DNA of 64,000 nt from Amarolinea sp964580725 (GCA_964580725.1 CAZOLV010000011.1:1-64000), one strand, 5' to 3'. Shown: positions 18,361-27,707, counted from the first letter of the stretch. The notes: generated by a model from the sequence alone, not told the origin. Translations and numbers: made by a program.

Positions 18361-18484
18361 AGCCGTATGTCCAGGTCATTTTCGAGACGCCGCAAGTCTA
18401 CCCGTAAATGCGCCAACAGGCAATCGTTCGTCAACCCGTCCGCAGAGTGAAAAAAAGAGCGATTTTGTACCGTCCATCATACGC

Positions 18485-18498
18485 AAGAACTAGTTCTT
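18485..18498. promoter_or_regulatory. Perfect 14-bp palindrome, candidate operator
   Basis: AAGAACTAGTTCTT, about 125 bp upstream of the first nar-operon gene. A 12/13 match recurs at 18732-18744. Spacing and symmetry suit a dimeric regulator; which one is unknown. Confidence 0.5.
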
Positions 18499-18852
18499 TG
18501 GGGAGTGTTTCGGTGACTACTTCGAGCTGCGCAAACATGCAATCCCGCGGCTCAGTCGCTTTGCCGTCGAGGCCACGTTCACACAGTTCGATCTTCTTGA
18601 TTCAGCCCAATCCTGAACGATGGTAGATCCAGTTCGCCATCATCTTTTGGTAGCCTGATTCGTTGACGCTGGCGGTGATCGTTCGCCTGCTGTGTTCGAA
18701 CGTCCCGAAAAGCGCCAATCGTCCGTGCGTTAGAACTAATTCTTCGAGTGTCTCGAATGCGCCAGGCGGCGCTTGGGTCTGATACCCCGCCTGGCGGTAT
18801 GAGATGTTGTTACTGCGGGTTGACCAGTCTGTACGGGGGAGAATTCGGGGAA

Positions 18853-18888
18853 AACCCCAAAAGGTTTCTGAAACCTTTAGGGTTTGGG
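18853..18888. repeat. Imperfect palindrome, REP-like
   Basis: CCCCAAAAGGTTTC is followed after TG by AAACCTTTAGGGTTTGGGG, giving a long stem with a small bulge. It lies about 240 bp beyond the response-regulator stop. No T-run follows, so a dispersed palindromic repeat is more likely than a terminator. Confidence 0.5.
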
Positions 18889-19126
18889 GCTTTCACTCCA
18901 AGTGATTGAGCGGATGCAAGAATGCGGGGGAGAATTCGGGGTCATGACGAAAGAAGGGATGGCGCGACAGGGGGACGCGGCGGCTATCATGGCGGGGCGA
19001 CGCGGGCGCTTCGATGGGGCGCGTTCAGATCATCGGAGACAATCCAGCGGGGAGACGCCAGATGAATTCAAGCCAGAGGTGCAGTGAAGGGATGGATGGG
19101 CGTTCGCGAGCGAGCGCGGGCGGCGG

Positions 19127-19795
19127 TCAGGAGACCAACCCCTGTTGGCGGGCCAGGTGCGCCGCTTCTTGCCGGCTGGTCACTTGCAGCTTGGCCAGGA
19201 TGTTGCGCACGTGGCTTTTGACGGTGTACAGGCTGACGACCAGTGTCTCGGCGATCTCTTTGTCGCTGGCGCCGCGGGCTGCCAGTTCGAGCACGGCGCG
19301 CTCGCGCCGGGTCAATGCTGTTTTGGCTTCCAGATCGTCCAGCGGCGCCTGTTGATTCAGGCGTCGAAACTCTTCGAGAATCCGGCCCGCCAGCGCCGGA
19401 TTGAGCGCCGCCTCGCCGCGCATGACGCCGCGCAGCATCTCTACCAGGGCGCGGGCGTGAATATCTTTGAGCAGATACCCCTGCGCCCCCGCCTTGATGG
19501 CCATGAAGAGCCGTTCTTCATCGTCGCGCACCGTCAGCATCACGACGGCGACGGCGGGCAGTTCTTGTTTGATGCGGCGGGCGGCCTCCAGCCCATCCCC
19601 GCCCGGCATGCTGATGTCCATCAGCACGATGTCGGGCAGCAGGCCGCGCGCCTTGACCAGCGCTTCCAACCCGTCGCTCGCCTCGCCTACCACCTCGAAA
19701 TCGGGCTGCGCCGCCAGAATGCCGGCCACTCCTTCACGGAAGAGCGCGTGATCGTCGGCCAGCAGCACCCGGATTGGTTTGTTCGTTTGCGCCAT
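19127..19795 (-). CDS. NarL/FixJ-type response regulator
   Basis: 222 residues: receiver with phosphoacceptor Asp60 (IVLMDISMPGGDG), and a LuxR helix-turn-helix (LTRRERAVLELAARG, then YTVKSHVRNILAKLQV). It starts 3 bp after the sensor-kinase gene and is surely its partner. Lying directly upstream of the nar operon, it is the likely nitrate- or redox-responsive activator of narGHJI, by analogy with NarL. Direct target sites were not identified with certainty. Confidence 0.9.
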   Translation of the reverse strand: MAQTNKPIRVLLADDHALFREGVAGILAAQPDFEVVGEASDGLEALVKARGLLPDIVLMDISMPGGDGLEAARRIKQELPAVAVVMLTVRDDEERLFMAIKAGAQGYLLKDIHARALVEMLRGVMRGEAALNPALAGRILEEFRRLNQQAPLDDLEAKTALTRRERAVLELAARGASDKEIAETLVVSLYTVKSHVRNILAKLQVTSRQEAAHLARQQGLVS

Positions 19796-19798
19796 CGT

Positions 19799-21850
19799 TC
19801 AGTGCATCTCCTTCGAGCAAGCTCTCTTGACATCGCCATTTTCGGCGACTGGCGCCGGTTGATGCCCGTTGTGGGTTGCTGGCGACAGCGGCCAGCGTAT
19901 CGTGACGCGCGTCCCCCGGTTGGGCGCCGTCTCGATGTCGAGTGCGCCGCCCAGGCGGGCGGCGCGGGCGCGCATGATACTCAAGCCAAAATGACCGTTG
20001 GCCGTCGCCGGCGGCCGGGGGTCGAACCCGCGCCCGTCGTCCGTCACGGTGACTTGCGCCTGGTCGTGACACCGCGTGAGCTGGACGCTGATGCGCTGCG
20101 CCTGTGCATGGCGTCGAGCGTTGAGCAAGGCCTCGCGCGTCACGCGCCATACATGCTCGGTCTCTTCCGCCGGCATCACCAGCGGCTCGGTCAGCGTCGT
20201 CTCCCATTCGATGACGGGGCCGTCGTGCGCTGCGTCGAGCTGTTGTTCTGTCACCAACTCACGCAGTCGCAACGTCAAAGATTGCGCCTGGGGGGCGCTT
20301 TCCAGCCGGCTGATGGACTGGCGCACTTCCTGCACGGCCCGGCGCAGTGTGGCCGTGGCGCCGGTCAGATTGGCCGCCAGCGCCTGGTTGTGATCACCAG
20401 CGGCCTGCTCGGCGGCTCGTTCCACCTGATGTACGAGATAGCTCAGCGTTTGCACCAGCCCATCGTGCATTTCGGCGGTGATGCGCTGGCGTTCTTCCAG
20501 GATGGCGGCGCGTTCCATCTCGGCTACCAGGCGTGCGTTTTGCAGCGCGCTGGCAGCCGCATTGGCCAGCTTGGCCAGCAGGCGCTCGTCCACCTCGTTG
20601 AAGGAATGCGCCTGGGCGCTGCCAACGCACAGGGCGCCGATGACGCGCCCTCCTGCTCGTAGCGGCGCGACCAGGTGACTGGCCCTGTGCTGCACCGCCA
20701 GGATGCCGCAGAATTCGGCACACTCCCCTGCCCCGCAGCGCACGGCGCTGCACTGCTCCAGGATGCCTTGCAGAGCCGCAGAACGCGCCCAGGCCTCACG
20801 CTTGACTATGGCCTGATCCGTTCCGCTGCGCCCGCCCATTCTCAGCGTTCGACCTTCGTCCTGCAGCAGGCACAACACCGCTACGTCGGCTTCCAGCAGT
20901 TCGCGCGCTTTGTCCGCCACCAGTTGCAGTACCTGCGCCAGATCGAGATGCGCCGAGATTTCCTGGCTCACGTCGTACAGGGCATCCAACATGCGGGTGC
21001 GTTGGGCCACGCGCTGTTCGAGCGTGGCGGCCCATTGCGCCAGATCGCTCTGCGACGATTGCAGTTGGCTGCGCATATCGTTCAAGGTGCGGCCGAGGGC
21101 GGCAATTTCTTGCGGGCCTCCAGCGGCCACCGGCGTCTGCAAGTCACCGCCGCCAATGCGACGTGCGGCACTCTGCAACGCCACCAGCGGTTTCAGTACG
21201 GAGATGTGGGTCAGCCAGGCGCTGACCAGCAGCAGAAGCAAGGCGCCGCTGAAGAATGCGATCTGCAGCCCGCGCAGCCCGGCGATCTTTTGCGTGGCGT
21301 TGGCTTCATAACGCAGAACGATGATGTCTGCCTGCTGCGCCAGGCGCGCCGCCTGCGCCTCGACCTCTTGCAGGGCAGCGGCACGCGCCGCGCTTTGCGG
21401 CGCGCTGAGCGCCAGTCGCTCGAGCGCCGGCTGGAACTCGAGCCAGGTTTGGCGCATTTGGTCGAGTTGGCGCACGAGAGCCGGGTCGCGTGCGGGCGGC
21501 AGGATCACATGGCGCCCCTGCAGATCGGGCGCGGCGCCGCCGTCGCGTAGGGCATCCAGGGTGGCGGCAAAGACCGCCCTGACCGCCTGGCGTTCGCTCA
21601 GACGATCCCAGCCGGCCACATGCTCATCGGCCAGCGCCAAGCGACTGAGAAGTTGGATCAGCATCCGCTGCCGGCCCGCCAGGTTGACGATCAAGGCGTC
21701 TTGCTGCTGTGTTTCCAGTGCCCAAAATGTGGCGCTGACCGATGCACTGACGAGCAGAGCAAAGGCCAGGAAGAGCGCGCTGAGTTTGCGGCGGACGCTG
21801 GTGTGACGCAGGGCAACGCACAGCGCGGCAACGGGGTCATGGGTGGGCAT
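19799..21850 (-). CDS. NarX-like sensor histidine kinase with Cys-rich GAF domain
   Basis: 683 residues. TM1 (about 23-43) is followed by a PilJ/NarX-type periplasmic four-helix sensor with NLAGRQRML, the P-box-like element that binds nitrate in NarX. Then come TM2 (about 198-216), HAMP, coiled coil, a GAF domain with four cysteines (C367, C372, C377, C381), a HisKA_3 helix with His462 (ITAEMHDGLVQTL) and a HATPase with DDGRGFD. It probably senses nitrate/nitrite outside and a redox or Fe-S signal through the cysteines inside. Confidence 0.88.
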   Translation of the reverse strand: MPTHDPVAALCVALRHTSVRRKLSALFLAFALLVSASVSATFWALETQQQDALIVNLAGRQRMLIQLLSRLALADEHVAGWDRLSERQAVRAVFAATLDALRDGGAAPDLQGRHVILPPARDPALVRQLDQMRQTWLEFQPALERLALSAPQSAARAAALQEVEAQAARLAQQADIIVLRYEANATQKIAGLRGLQIAFFSGALLLLLVSAWLTHISVLKPLVALQSAARRIGGGDLQTPVAAGGPQEIAALGRTLNDMRSQLQSSQSDLAQWAATLEQRVAQRTRMLDALYDVSQEISAHLDLAQVLQLVADKARELLEADVAVLCLLQDEGRTLRMGGRSGTDQAIVKREAWARSAALQGILEQCSAVRCGAGECAEFCGILAVQHRASHLVAPLRAGGRVIGALCVGSAQAHSFNEVDERLLAKLANAAASALQNARLVAEMERAAILEERQRITAEMHDGLVQTLSYLVHQVERAAEQAAGDHNQALAANLTGATATLRRAVQEVRQSISRLESAPQAQSLTLRLRELVTEQQLDAAHDGPVIEWETTLTEPLVMPAEETEHVWRVTREALLNARRHAQAQRISVQLTRCHDQAQVTVTDDGRGFDPRPPATANGHFGLSIMRARAARLGGALDIETAPNRGTRVTIRWPLSPATHNGHQPAPVAENGDVKRACSKEMH

Positions 21851-21933
21851 CTGTTTGCCTTTTGTCGTTCAGGTCGTGCGACGGTGCTTGCACTTGCTTT
21901 CTTGCCTTCATGCCGTCTTGCTTTCTTACCCTC

Positions 21934-21968
21934 AAAAAAAGCCGTCCGCAGGCACGGGTGCGGGCGAC
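21934..21968 (-). terminator. Intrinsic terminator
   Basis: On the minus strand a roughly 10-bp stem with one mismatch (GTCGCCCGCA / TGCGGACGGC) around an 8-nt loop is followed by seven T. It closes the yqeY-mccB-accC-deacetylase run. Confidence 0.75.
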
Positions 21969-21972
21969 GTGA

Positions 21973-22629
21973 TCAGTAGTTTTCCAATGGCGTCTGCTCG
22001 TACCACCAGAAACCGTGGGTCAGGACGTAGAGGCGATCCTGACGCCCCAACCAGCCGCAGACGCACCCTTCGCGCCAGCGGGCGCTGCTGTCGCTGAGAT
22101 ACTTGAAGCCGCCGAAGAACTCTGGCGCATAGGCTTGATAACGAAACCCCGCCGCTGCGACGGTTTGCGCGGGCAGCAGCATGGTGTTGGTGCGCACCAC
22201 TTCGTGCGGGCAGACTCCCTGGACGGTGAGCGCCAGCCCCGTCTCCAGGATTAGTTTTTCGCGGCGCAGCCCTTCCTCGTCGTCGAAGCCTAGCTCAGCC
22301 AGGTAGGGCGCTTCGTAGTGCAGCCCCAGTTCGCCGCCCAGGCGCCGAATTTGGTGCAGTTGGCGCATCGTCGGCAGGGCCAAGGGATTGTAATGCAGCG
22401 CGTGGAGGCGCACAAAAAAAGTGGCCGTGGCCCCCGCTTCATGCTCGATCTGGGCCAGCCGCAGCGCACTGGTCACGGTGAAGTCAATATCATGACGCAG
22501 CAGCAGCACGCGCGTTGCTCCCGCTGCCTTGCCGTCGAGAAAATCACGGAAACTGACGCACGCATAGCCAAGCGCAACGGCCTCGGTTAGAATTTCGCGG
22601 TAATGGGAATAGGTAAAATTGCAGTTCAT
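21973..22629 (-). CDS. Polysaccharide-deacetylase-like protein
   Basis: About 218 residues with a (beta/alpha) fold pattern: VLLLRHDIDFT carries the HDxD-like metal motif, GLHYEAPY resembles the second motif region, and the C-terminal LYVLTHGFWW contributes a His. Similar proteins are annotated as NodB-like or hypothetical. The ATG overlaps the accC stop (ATGA), so it is translated with the carboxylase; no functional reason for this pairing is evident. The substrate is unknown. Confidence 0.65.
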   Translation of the reverse strand: MNCNFTYSHYREILTEAVALGYACVSFRDFLDGKAAGATRVLLLRHDIDFTVTSALRLAQIEHEAGATATFFVRLHALHYNPLALPTMRQLHQIRRLGGELGLHYEAPYLAELGFDDEEGLRREKLILETGLALTVQGVCPHEVVRTNTMLLPAQTVAAAGFRYQAYAPEFFGGFKYLSDSSARWREGCVCGWLGRQDRLYVLTHGFWWYEQTPLENY

Positions 22630-24140
22630 GCGCGACTCGCCGATCGCTCGCCCATGCGAAAACGGTCTCCCACACGCCACGGATTGAACAGGTCGCTGCC
22701 GGCGGTTAGCGCGGTGGGCGTTGTCTCTGCAGACTCCAGCAGGGCCGAGAGCGCGGCAGCAATGAGCGCATCGTCCGGGATTGGGGCGGCGGCGGGACGC
22801 CAGTCAGCGAAGAAACTCTCGACGAAGTGCGTTGTGGCCTCGCCGGCCTGAAAAACCGGATGCTGCACGACGGCCAACAGGAAGGGGACGTTGGTGACGA
22901 CGCCCAGGACGATGTAGTGTTCCAGCGCCCAGGCGATCTTCCCCAGGGCGTCGGCGCGATCCTGACCCCACACGATCAGCTTGGCCAGCATTGGGTCGTA
23001 GTGCAGCATCACCTCGGCGCCCGTGCTGATGCCGGCATCCACCCGCACCCCCGGCCCCACCGGTTCGACGGTGCGCAAGACCTTGCCGATGCTCGGCAGG
23101 AACTGATTGGCCGGGTCTTCGGCGTAGATACGACATTCGATCGCATGGCCGCGCGGGGCGATGTCCGCCTGAGTGAAGGGCAGCGGCTCGCCCGCCGCCA
23201 CACGCAACTGCGCCTTGACCAGATCAACGCCGGTCGTCGCCTCGGTGATGGGGTGTTCCACCTGCAGACGGGTGTTCATCTCCAGAAAGTAGAAGTTGCG
23301 CTCGGCGTCTACCAGGAACTCGACCGTGCCGGCGTTCGTGTAATTGACCGCGCGCGCCGCCTGCACGGCTGCCGCGCCCATGGCTGCACGCAGCGCCGGC
23401 GTCAGAATGGGCGATGGGGTTTCTTCGATGATCTTCTGGTGCCGGCGCTGCACCGAACATTCGCGCTCGCCCAGGTGAACGACATGACCGTGCTGATCGC
23501 CCAACACCTGAAATTCGACATGCCGCGGCGCAGTCAGGTATTTTTCGAGATAGATGCGGTCATCGCCGAAGGCGTTGTGCGCCTCGCGGCGCGCCGACTG
23601 TAGCGCATCGGCCAGCGCCTCTGGCTGCGTCACGATGCGCATGCCTTTGCCGCCGCCGCCCGCCGCCGCTTTGACCAGGAGTGGGACGCCAAGCGCCTGG
23701 GCGGCGGCCAGCAGATCGGCGTCGGCGTTGCTCTCCTGATAGCCAGGCACCATCGGTACGCCCGCCGACCGCATGACTGTGCGCGCCGCCGTCTTGCTGC
23801 CCATGGCGCGCATCGAGGCTGGCGTGGGGCCGATGAAGACCAGCCCTGCCTTCTGCACGGCAGCGGCAAAGTCGGCATTTTCGGAGAGAAAGCCATAGCC
23901 GGGATGGATGGCCTGGCAGCCGCGCTCCAGCGCGGCCTGGATGATCGTGTGCCCGCGCAAATAGGACTGGCCAGGCGCCGGCGGGCCGATCAGCACCGCC
24001 TCATCGGCCAGCGCCGTGTGCAGCGCCTGCGCATCAGCTTCCGAATAGACGGCCACCGTGCGAATGCCCATTTCCTGACAGGCGCGGATGATGCGTACGG
24101 CAATCTCGCCGCGGTTGGCGATCAGAACTTTGTCGAACAT
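22626..24140 (-). CDS. accC: Biotin carboxylase subunit of an acyl-CoA carboxylase
   Basis: About 504 residues. KVLIANRGEIAVRIIRAC at the N-terminus, the ATP-grasp glycine loop KAAAGGGGKGMRIV, EMNTRLQVEHPITE and the biotin carboxylase C-terminal domain are all present. It carboxylates biotin on a carrier protein using ATP and bicarbonate. There is no biotinyl (AMKM) domain, and no carrier gene lies in the window. With the mccB-like gene upstream it probably forms a methylcrotonyl- or propionyl-CoA-type carboxylase. ATG at 24140 chosen over an adjacent GTG. Confidence 0.9.
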   Translation of the reverse strand: MFDKVLIANRGEIAVRIIRACQEMGIRTVAVYSEADAQALHTALADEAVLIGPPAPGQSYLRGHTIIQAALERGCQAIHPGYGFLSENADFAAAVQKAGLVFIGPTPASMRAMGSKTAARTVMRSAGVPMVPGYQESNADADLLAAAQALGVPLLVKAAAGGGGKGMRIVTQPEALADALQSARREAHNAFGDDRIYLEKYLTAPRHVEFQVLGDQHGHVVHLGERECSVQRRHQKIIEETPSPILTPALRAAMGAAAVQAARAVNYTNAGTVEFLVDAERNFYFLEMNTRLQVEHPITEATTGVDLVKAQLRVAAGEPLPFTQADIAPRGHAIECRIYAEDPANQFLPSIGKVLRTVEPVGPGVRVDAGISTGAEVMLHYDPMLAKLIVWGQDRADALGKIAWALEHYIVLGVVTNVPFLLAVVQHPVFQAGEATTHFVESFFADWRPAAAPIPDDALIAAALSALLESAETTPTALTAGSDLFNPWRVGDRFRMGERSASRA

Positions 24141-24146
24141 CACTTC

Positions 24147-24392
24147 TTACCTTGATGGGTATCCCGTAACTGCAGCTTGTTCTTTGATGAGCCTGAAGCG
24201 CGCTGCGCTTGCCGCGTCAGACAGTTCAACTTTGTGATCCACATCGGCCAAGCTGATCTGGCAGTAGATCGCCGCAATCACCACCACTGCGCCCAAGCCG
24301 CTGCTTTCAGTGAACAACCATGACCCATTGGGCTGGCGAACAAAGTGCTCGCTGCGTGCGATGTCCGTTGAACGCTCACGCTGTTTTCCTTT
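24147..24392 (-). pseudogene. Uma2-family (DUF820) endonuclease C-terminal remnant
   Basis: About 81 codons between mccB and accC, with no start codon. The readable part (SEHFVRQPNGSWLFTES, then QISLADVDHKVELSD) matches the end of Uma2-type restriction-endonuclease-fold proteins, where the last lines read like 'tLpsIgctLaLAdVY'. The catalytic N-terminal core is missing. It probably marks a past insertion within the carboxylase operon. Confidence 0.6.
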
Positions 24393-24433
24393 CCGATTTG
24401 CAGGGAACTGTTGTGGCCGTCGCGCTTCGCAGG

Positions 24434-26044
24434 CTACATCCTGAACACGCCGTACTGGGTCTCCGGCAGGGGGGCGTTGAGACAGGCCGACAGGGCCAGG
24501 CCCAGGACGCGGCGGGTTTCTGGCGGGTCGAGAATGCCGTCGTCCCACAGGCGGGCAGTGGAATAGTAGGGGCTGCCCTCTTTTTCGTACTTGTCCAGGA
24601 TTGGCTGCTTGAAGGCTGCCTGCTCATCGGCGCCCAACGGCGGCTTGCCCAGGCGCGCCAGTTGATCCTGCTTGATGGTCAACAGGACGTTGGCGGCCTG
24701 CTCTCCCCCCATCACGCTGATACGGCTGTTGGGCCACATCCACAGAAAGCGAGGGCCATAGGCGCGCCCGCACATCCCGTAGTTGCCGGCGCCAAACGAA
24801 CCGCCGATGATAACGGTCAGCTTGGGCACGGCGACGTTGGCCACCGCGTGCACCAGCTTGGCCCCATCTTTGGCGATGCCGCCCGCTTCGTAGGCGCGAC
24901 CGACCATGAAACCGGTGATGTTTTGTAGGAAGATCAGCGGAATCTGGCGGCTGCCGCACAACTCGACGAAATGAGCGCCTTTCAGCGCCGACTCGCTGAA
25001 GAGAATGCCGTTGTTGGCGATGATGCCCACGGGATAGCCGTAGAGCCGGGCAAAACCGCAGACCAGCGTTGTGCCGTAGAGCGCCTTGAACTCTCGAAAA
25101 CGGCTGCCATCCACCAGGCGGGTGATGACCTCGCGCACGTCGTAGGCCGTTTTGAACGAGGTGGGGATGACGCCGTACAACTCGGCGGGATCGTAGAGCG
25201 GTTCTTCGGGCGGCGCGACGTCAAGCACAACAGATTTGACACTGTTGAGGGTGGCCACGATGCCGCGACACAGGTCGAGGGCGTGTTCATCGTCGAGCGC
25301 ATAGTGATCGGCGACGCCGGAGGTGCGCGTGTGTACGTCGGCGCCGCCCAGCTCTTCGGCGCTCACCTCTTCGCCGGTGGCCGCCTTGACCAGGGGCGGG
25401 CCGCCCAGGAAGATCGTGCCGACGCCCTTGACGATGATCGTCTCGTCACTCATGGCCGGTACGTAGGCCCCGCCCGCCGTGCAAGACCCCATCACCACGG
25501 CGATTTGCGGAATGCGGGCGGCACTCATCACGGCCTGGTTGTAGAAGATGCGGCCGAAATCGTCTACATCGGGGAAGACCTCGTCCTGCATTGGCAGGAA
25601 GGCGCCGCCCGAATCCACCAGATAGAGGCAGGGCAGGCGGTTTTCCAGCGCGATCTGCTGCGCCCGCAGATGTTTCTTGACTGTCATCGGGTAGTAGGCG
25701 CCGCCCTTGACGGTCGCATCGTTGGCGACGATCATCACCTCGCGGCCGCTGACCAGGCCAACACCAGCGACGATGCCGGCGCCGGGCGCTTCACTGCCGT
25801 ACAGACCGTGCGCCGCCAGCGGTGACACCTCCAGGAACGGCGCGCCTGGATCGAGCAGGCGCTCCAGGCGGTCGCGCACGAAGAGCTTGCCCTGCTCACG
25901 GTGACGTTGATGCGACTTGGCGTCGCCGCCCTGGCGCGCATCGGCCAGGCGGGCGCGCAATTCAGCCGCCAGCGCCTGGTTGTGCGCCTCGTTTCGACGA
26001 AAAGATGGATCGCTGCTGTTCAGTTGCGATTCGAGAATCTCCAT
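24434..26044 (-). CDS. mccB: Acyl-CoA carboxylase carboxyltransferase, methylcrotonyl-CoA type
   Basis: 536 residues, the usual length for MccB. Diagnostic segments are GLYGSEAPGAGIVAG, NDATVKGGAYYPMTVKKH, GSCTAGGAYVPAMSDE and FGAGNYGMCGRAYGPRFLW. The enzyme transfers CO2 from carboxybiotin to 3-methylcrotonyl-CoA in leucine breakdown; related propionyl- or geranyl-CoA enzymes share much of this, so the substrate is inferred. It is followed by a Uma2 remnant, then accC. ATG at 26044, 36 bp after yqeY. Confidence 0.88.
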   Translation of the reverse strand: MEILESQLNSSDPSFRRNEAHNQALAAELRARLADARQGGDAKSHQRHREQGKLFVRDRLERLLDPGAPFLEVSPLAAHGLYGSEAPGAGIVAGVGLVSGREVMIVANDATVKGGAYYPMTVKKHLRAQQIALENRLPCLYLVDSGGAFLPMQDEVFPDVDDFGRIFYNQAVMSAARIPQIAVVMGSCTAGGAYVPAMSDETIIVKGVGTIFLGGPPLVKAATGEEVSAEELGGADVHTRTSGVADHYALDDEHALDLCRGIVATLNSVKSVVLDVAPPEEPLYDPAELYGVIPTSFKTAYDVREVITRLVDGSRFREFKALYGTTLVCGFARLYGYPVGIIANNGILFSESALKGAHFVELCGSRQIPLIFLQNITGFMVGRAYEAGGIAKDGAKLVHAVANVAVPKLTVIIGGSFGAGNYGMCGRAYGPRFLWMWPNSRISVMGGEQAANVLLTIKQDQLARLGKPPLGADEQAAFKQPILDKYEKEGSPYYSTARLWDDGILDPPETRRVLGLALSACLNAPLPETQYGVFRM

Positions 26045-26080
26045 GATCGCCGATCTCTGCCCTCTGCGCTCTGCCCACCG

Positions 26081-26524
26081 TCAGCCAAGCAGTTCTTGCA
26101 CCACCTGGTTGACCAGCTTGCCGTCGGCGCGGCCCTTGAGTTGCGCCATCAGGTGCTTCATCAGCGCCCCTGTTTGCGCCTTGCTGCTGATACCCAGTTC
26201 GGTCATCGCCTGACGTGCCAGCGTCTCGATCTCGGCGCGACCCATCTGCTGCGGCAGGTAGGTTTCCAGAATCGCCAGCTCCGCCAGCTCCTGATCCACC
26301 AGGTCTTGGCGTCCGCCGCGGCGAAACTCCTCGATGGACTCGCGGTGACGCTTGGCCTCGCGCCGGATCACGTCGAGCGTTTCGGCGTCGCTCAGTGGGT
26401 GGCCGACTTCGACTTCTGTGTACTTGATGCCGCTGATGATCTGGCGCAGGGTGGTGCGACGCAGCGCATCGCCGGCTTTCATAGCGGCGTGCAGTTCTTG
26501 ATTGAGTTGTTCTTTGAGCGACAT
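26081..26524 (-). CDS. yqeY: GatB/YqeY domain protein
   Basis: 147 residues: MSLKEQLNQELHAAMKAGD at the start, then LRQIISGIKYTEVE and YLPQQMGRAEIETL, all typical of YqeY. The domain equals the C-terminal tRNA-binding domain of GatB, and stand-alone YqeY is thought to take part in tRNA-dependent amidation, though its role is unsettled. First gene of the minus-strand run; a 13-bp tandem repeat lies about 40 bp upstream of its start. Confidence 0.9.
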   Translation of the reverse strand: MSLKEQLNQELHAAMKAGDALRRTTLRQIISGIKYTEVEVGHPLSDAETLDVIRREAKRHRESIEEFRRGGRQDLVDQELAELAILETYLPQQMGRAEIETLARQAMTELGISSKAQTGALMKHLMAQLKGRADGKLVNQVVQELLG

Positions 26525-26562
26525 GGTTCACTCCAGGGTCAGGGGGATTGTCCAGGGCGATT

Positions 26563-26626
26563 GCCTCGGGCGGCTGCCTCAGGCGGCTGCCTCGGGCGGC
26601 TGCCTCGGGCGGCTGCCTCGGGCAGT
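26563..26626. repeat. 13-bp intergenic tandem repeat
   Basis: Four full units of GCCTCGGGCGGCT (one G-to-A change) plus a partial unit, in the divergent region between yqeY and the YIP1 gene. It may affect yqeY expression through copy number; no protein binding is known. Confidence 0.85.
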
Positions 26627-26917
26627 CGCCCGTGAATCTGGCGAGGGCGGACTGTACGGGCGCTGCCGCTATTGTACCCTGTAGTCCAACAAAAGGGAAA
26701 TGCTTCATGACGCATCGTGCGCTGGACAGCGGCGACCGGTGCGGCGCCGGCCAGATCGCTGACCGGGCTGCGCCGGCGTGATTTTTCGGGGGTGTGCTCC
26801 CGCATGCAAGATTGCCAGACGCGTCGAAGTTTGCTATAATGCGTCTTGTGTTGTACGCCCCCAGTCGTCTCCCCAACTTCTATCTCTCTTTTTCTCGTGC
26901 AGTGAGGAGGAACCGTC

Positions 26918-27520
26918 ATGATTCAGGGTGTCAATTTCAACGAAGTCATTCAACAGAGCATTCAGGTGCTCACGCAGCCCCGCGTCGAAACGTTTGAGCG
27001 GTTCGAACGGCACGGCGGCCAGCGCGAGGCGCTGACCTACGTCACCGCGGCGGCCGCGCTGGCCGGCGTGGTCGCATTTCTTGCCGGCATCTTCTCGGGC
27101 GGCGTCACGGTCGCCGTCATTGGCCTGCTCGGCGCCTTGATCGGCCCGCTGCTCAGCTTCTTCATCTTTGCCTTCGTCGTCAACTGGATGGGCAAGCAGC
27201 AGGGCGGCACCGGCACGCAGGATGAAGTCTTCTACACCTGCGCCCTCTACACAGCGCCCATCATGGCCATCACCGGCGTCGTGGGCAATATCCCTATTCT
27301 CGGCTGTCTGTTCGCTCCCATCAGCCTGCTCCTGGGCCTCTATCAGCTCTACCTCGGCTACGTGGCGACGCGCGCCAGCATGAACCTGGATCAGAACAAA
27401 GCGATCATCACGGTGGTGGTGGCCATCATTGCCCAGTGGGTTGTCTTTGCGGTCATTGCCGCCATCATCGCTGTGATTGCCGCGTCCATGGGAATTGCCG
27501 CCGGCGCTCTCAATTCCTGA
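26918..27520 (+). CDS. YIP1-family membrane protein
   Basis: 200 residues. An amphipathic N-terminus (FNEVIQQSIQVLTQPRVETFERF) precedes five hydrophobic helices, with the TCALYTAPIMAITGVVGNIP arrangement of YIP1-domain proteins. The role in bacteria is unknown; eukaryotic Yip1 proteins act in vesicle traffic. ATG preceded by GAGGAGG. Upstream of another helix-rich protein, DUF4013. Confidence 0.8.
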   Translation: MIQGVNFNEVIQQSIQVLTQPRVETFERFERHGGQREALTYVTAAAALAGVVAFLAGIFSGGVTVAVIGLLGALIGPLLSFFIFAFVVNWMGKQQGGTGTQDEVFYTCALYTAPIMAITGVVGNIPILGCLFAPISLLLGLYQLYLGYVATRASMNLDQNKAIITVVVAIIAQWVVFAVIAAIIAVIAASMGIAAGALNS

Positions 27521-27707
27521 CAGGCGGACATGCCTGCCGCCGTTCATCCCCAACAGCCGTGGGCGCGCCAGATGCCGGGCGTGATCGGCCGCTTCGTGGT
27601 CACCGGTGCACCGAGAAACCATGCGCTCCCCTGCTGCGTAATGGTTGGCGGCGAGAACTGAACTCGCTGAATCACATGCTCGACGGAGGTTCAACAAGAG
27701 AAACCGG

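Larger units (their letters stand above)
18361..19126. promoter_or_regulatory. nar operon upstream region with paired palindromes
   Basis: 766 bp without a credible gene, between the response-regulator gene and the nar operon, both on the minus strand. It should hold the nar promoter. It contains a palindrome AAGAACTAGTTCTT at 18485-18498 and a near copy, AGAACTAATTCTT, at 18732-18744. It also holds two copies of a 17-bp direct repeat containing GGGGGAGAATTCGGGG (18834-18850 and 18925-18941) and a hairpin at about 18853-18888. No canonical FNR or NarL site was convincing. Confidence 0.55.

Noticed and set aside
26563..26626. CRISPR array
   Set aside because: Units are 13 bp, head to tail without spacers; it is a minisatellite. 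The same holds for the other arrays.
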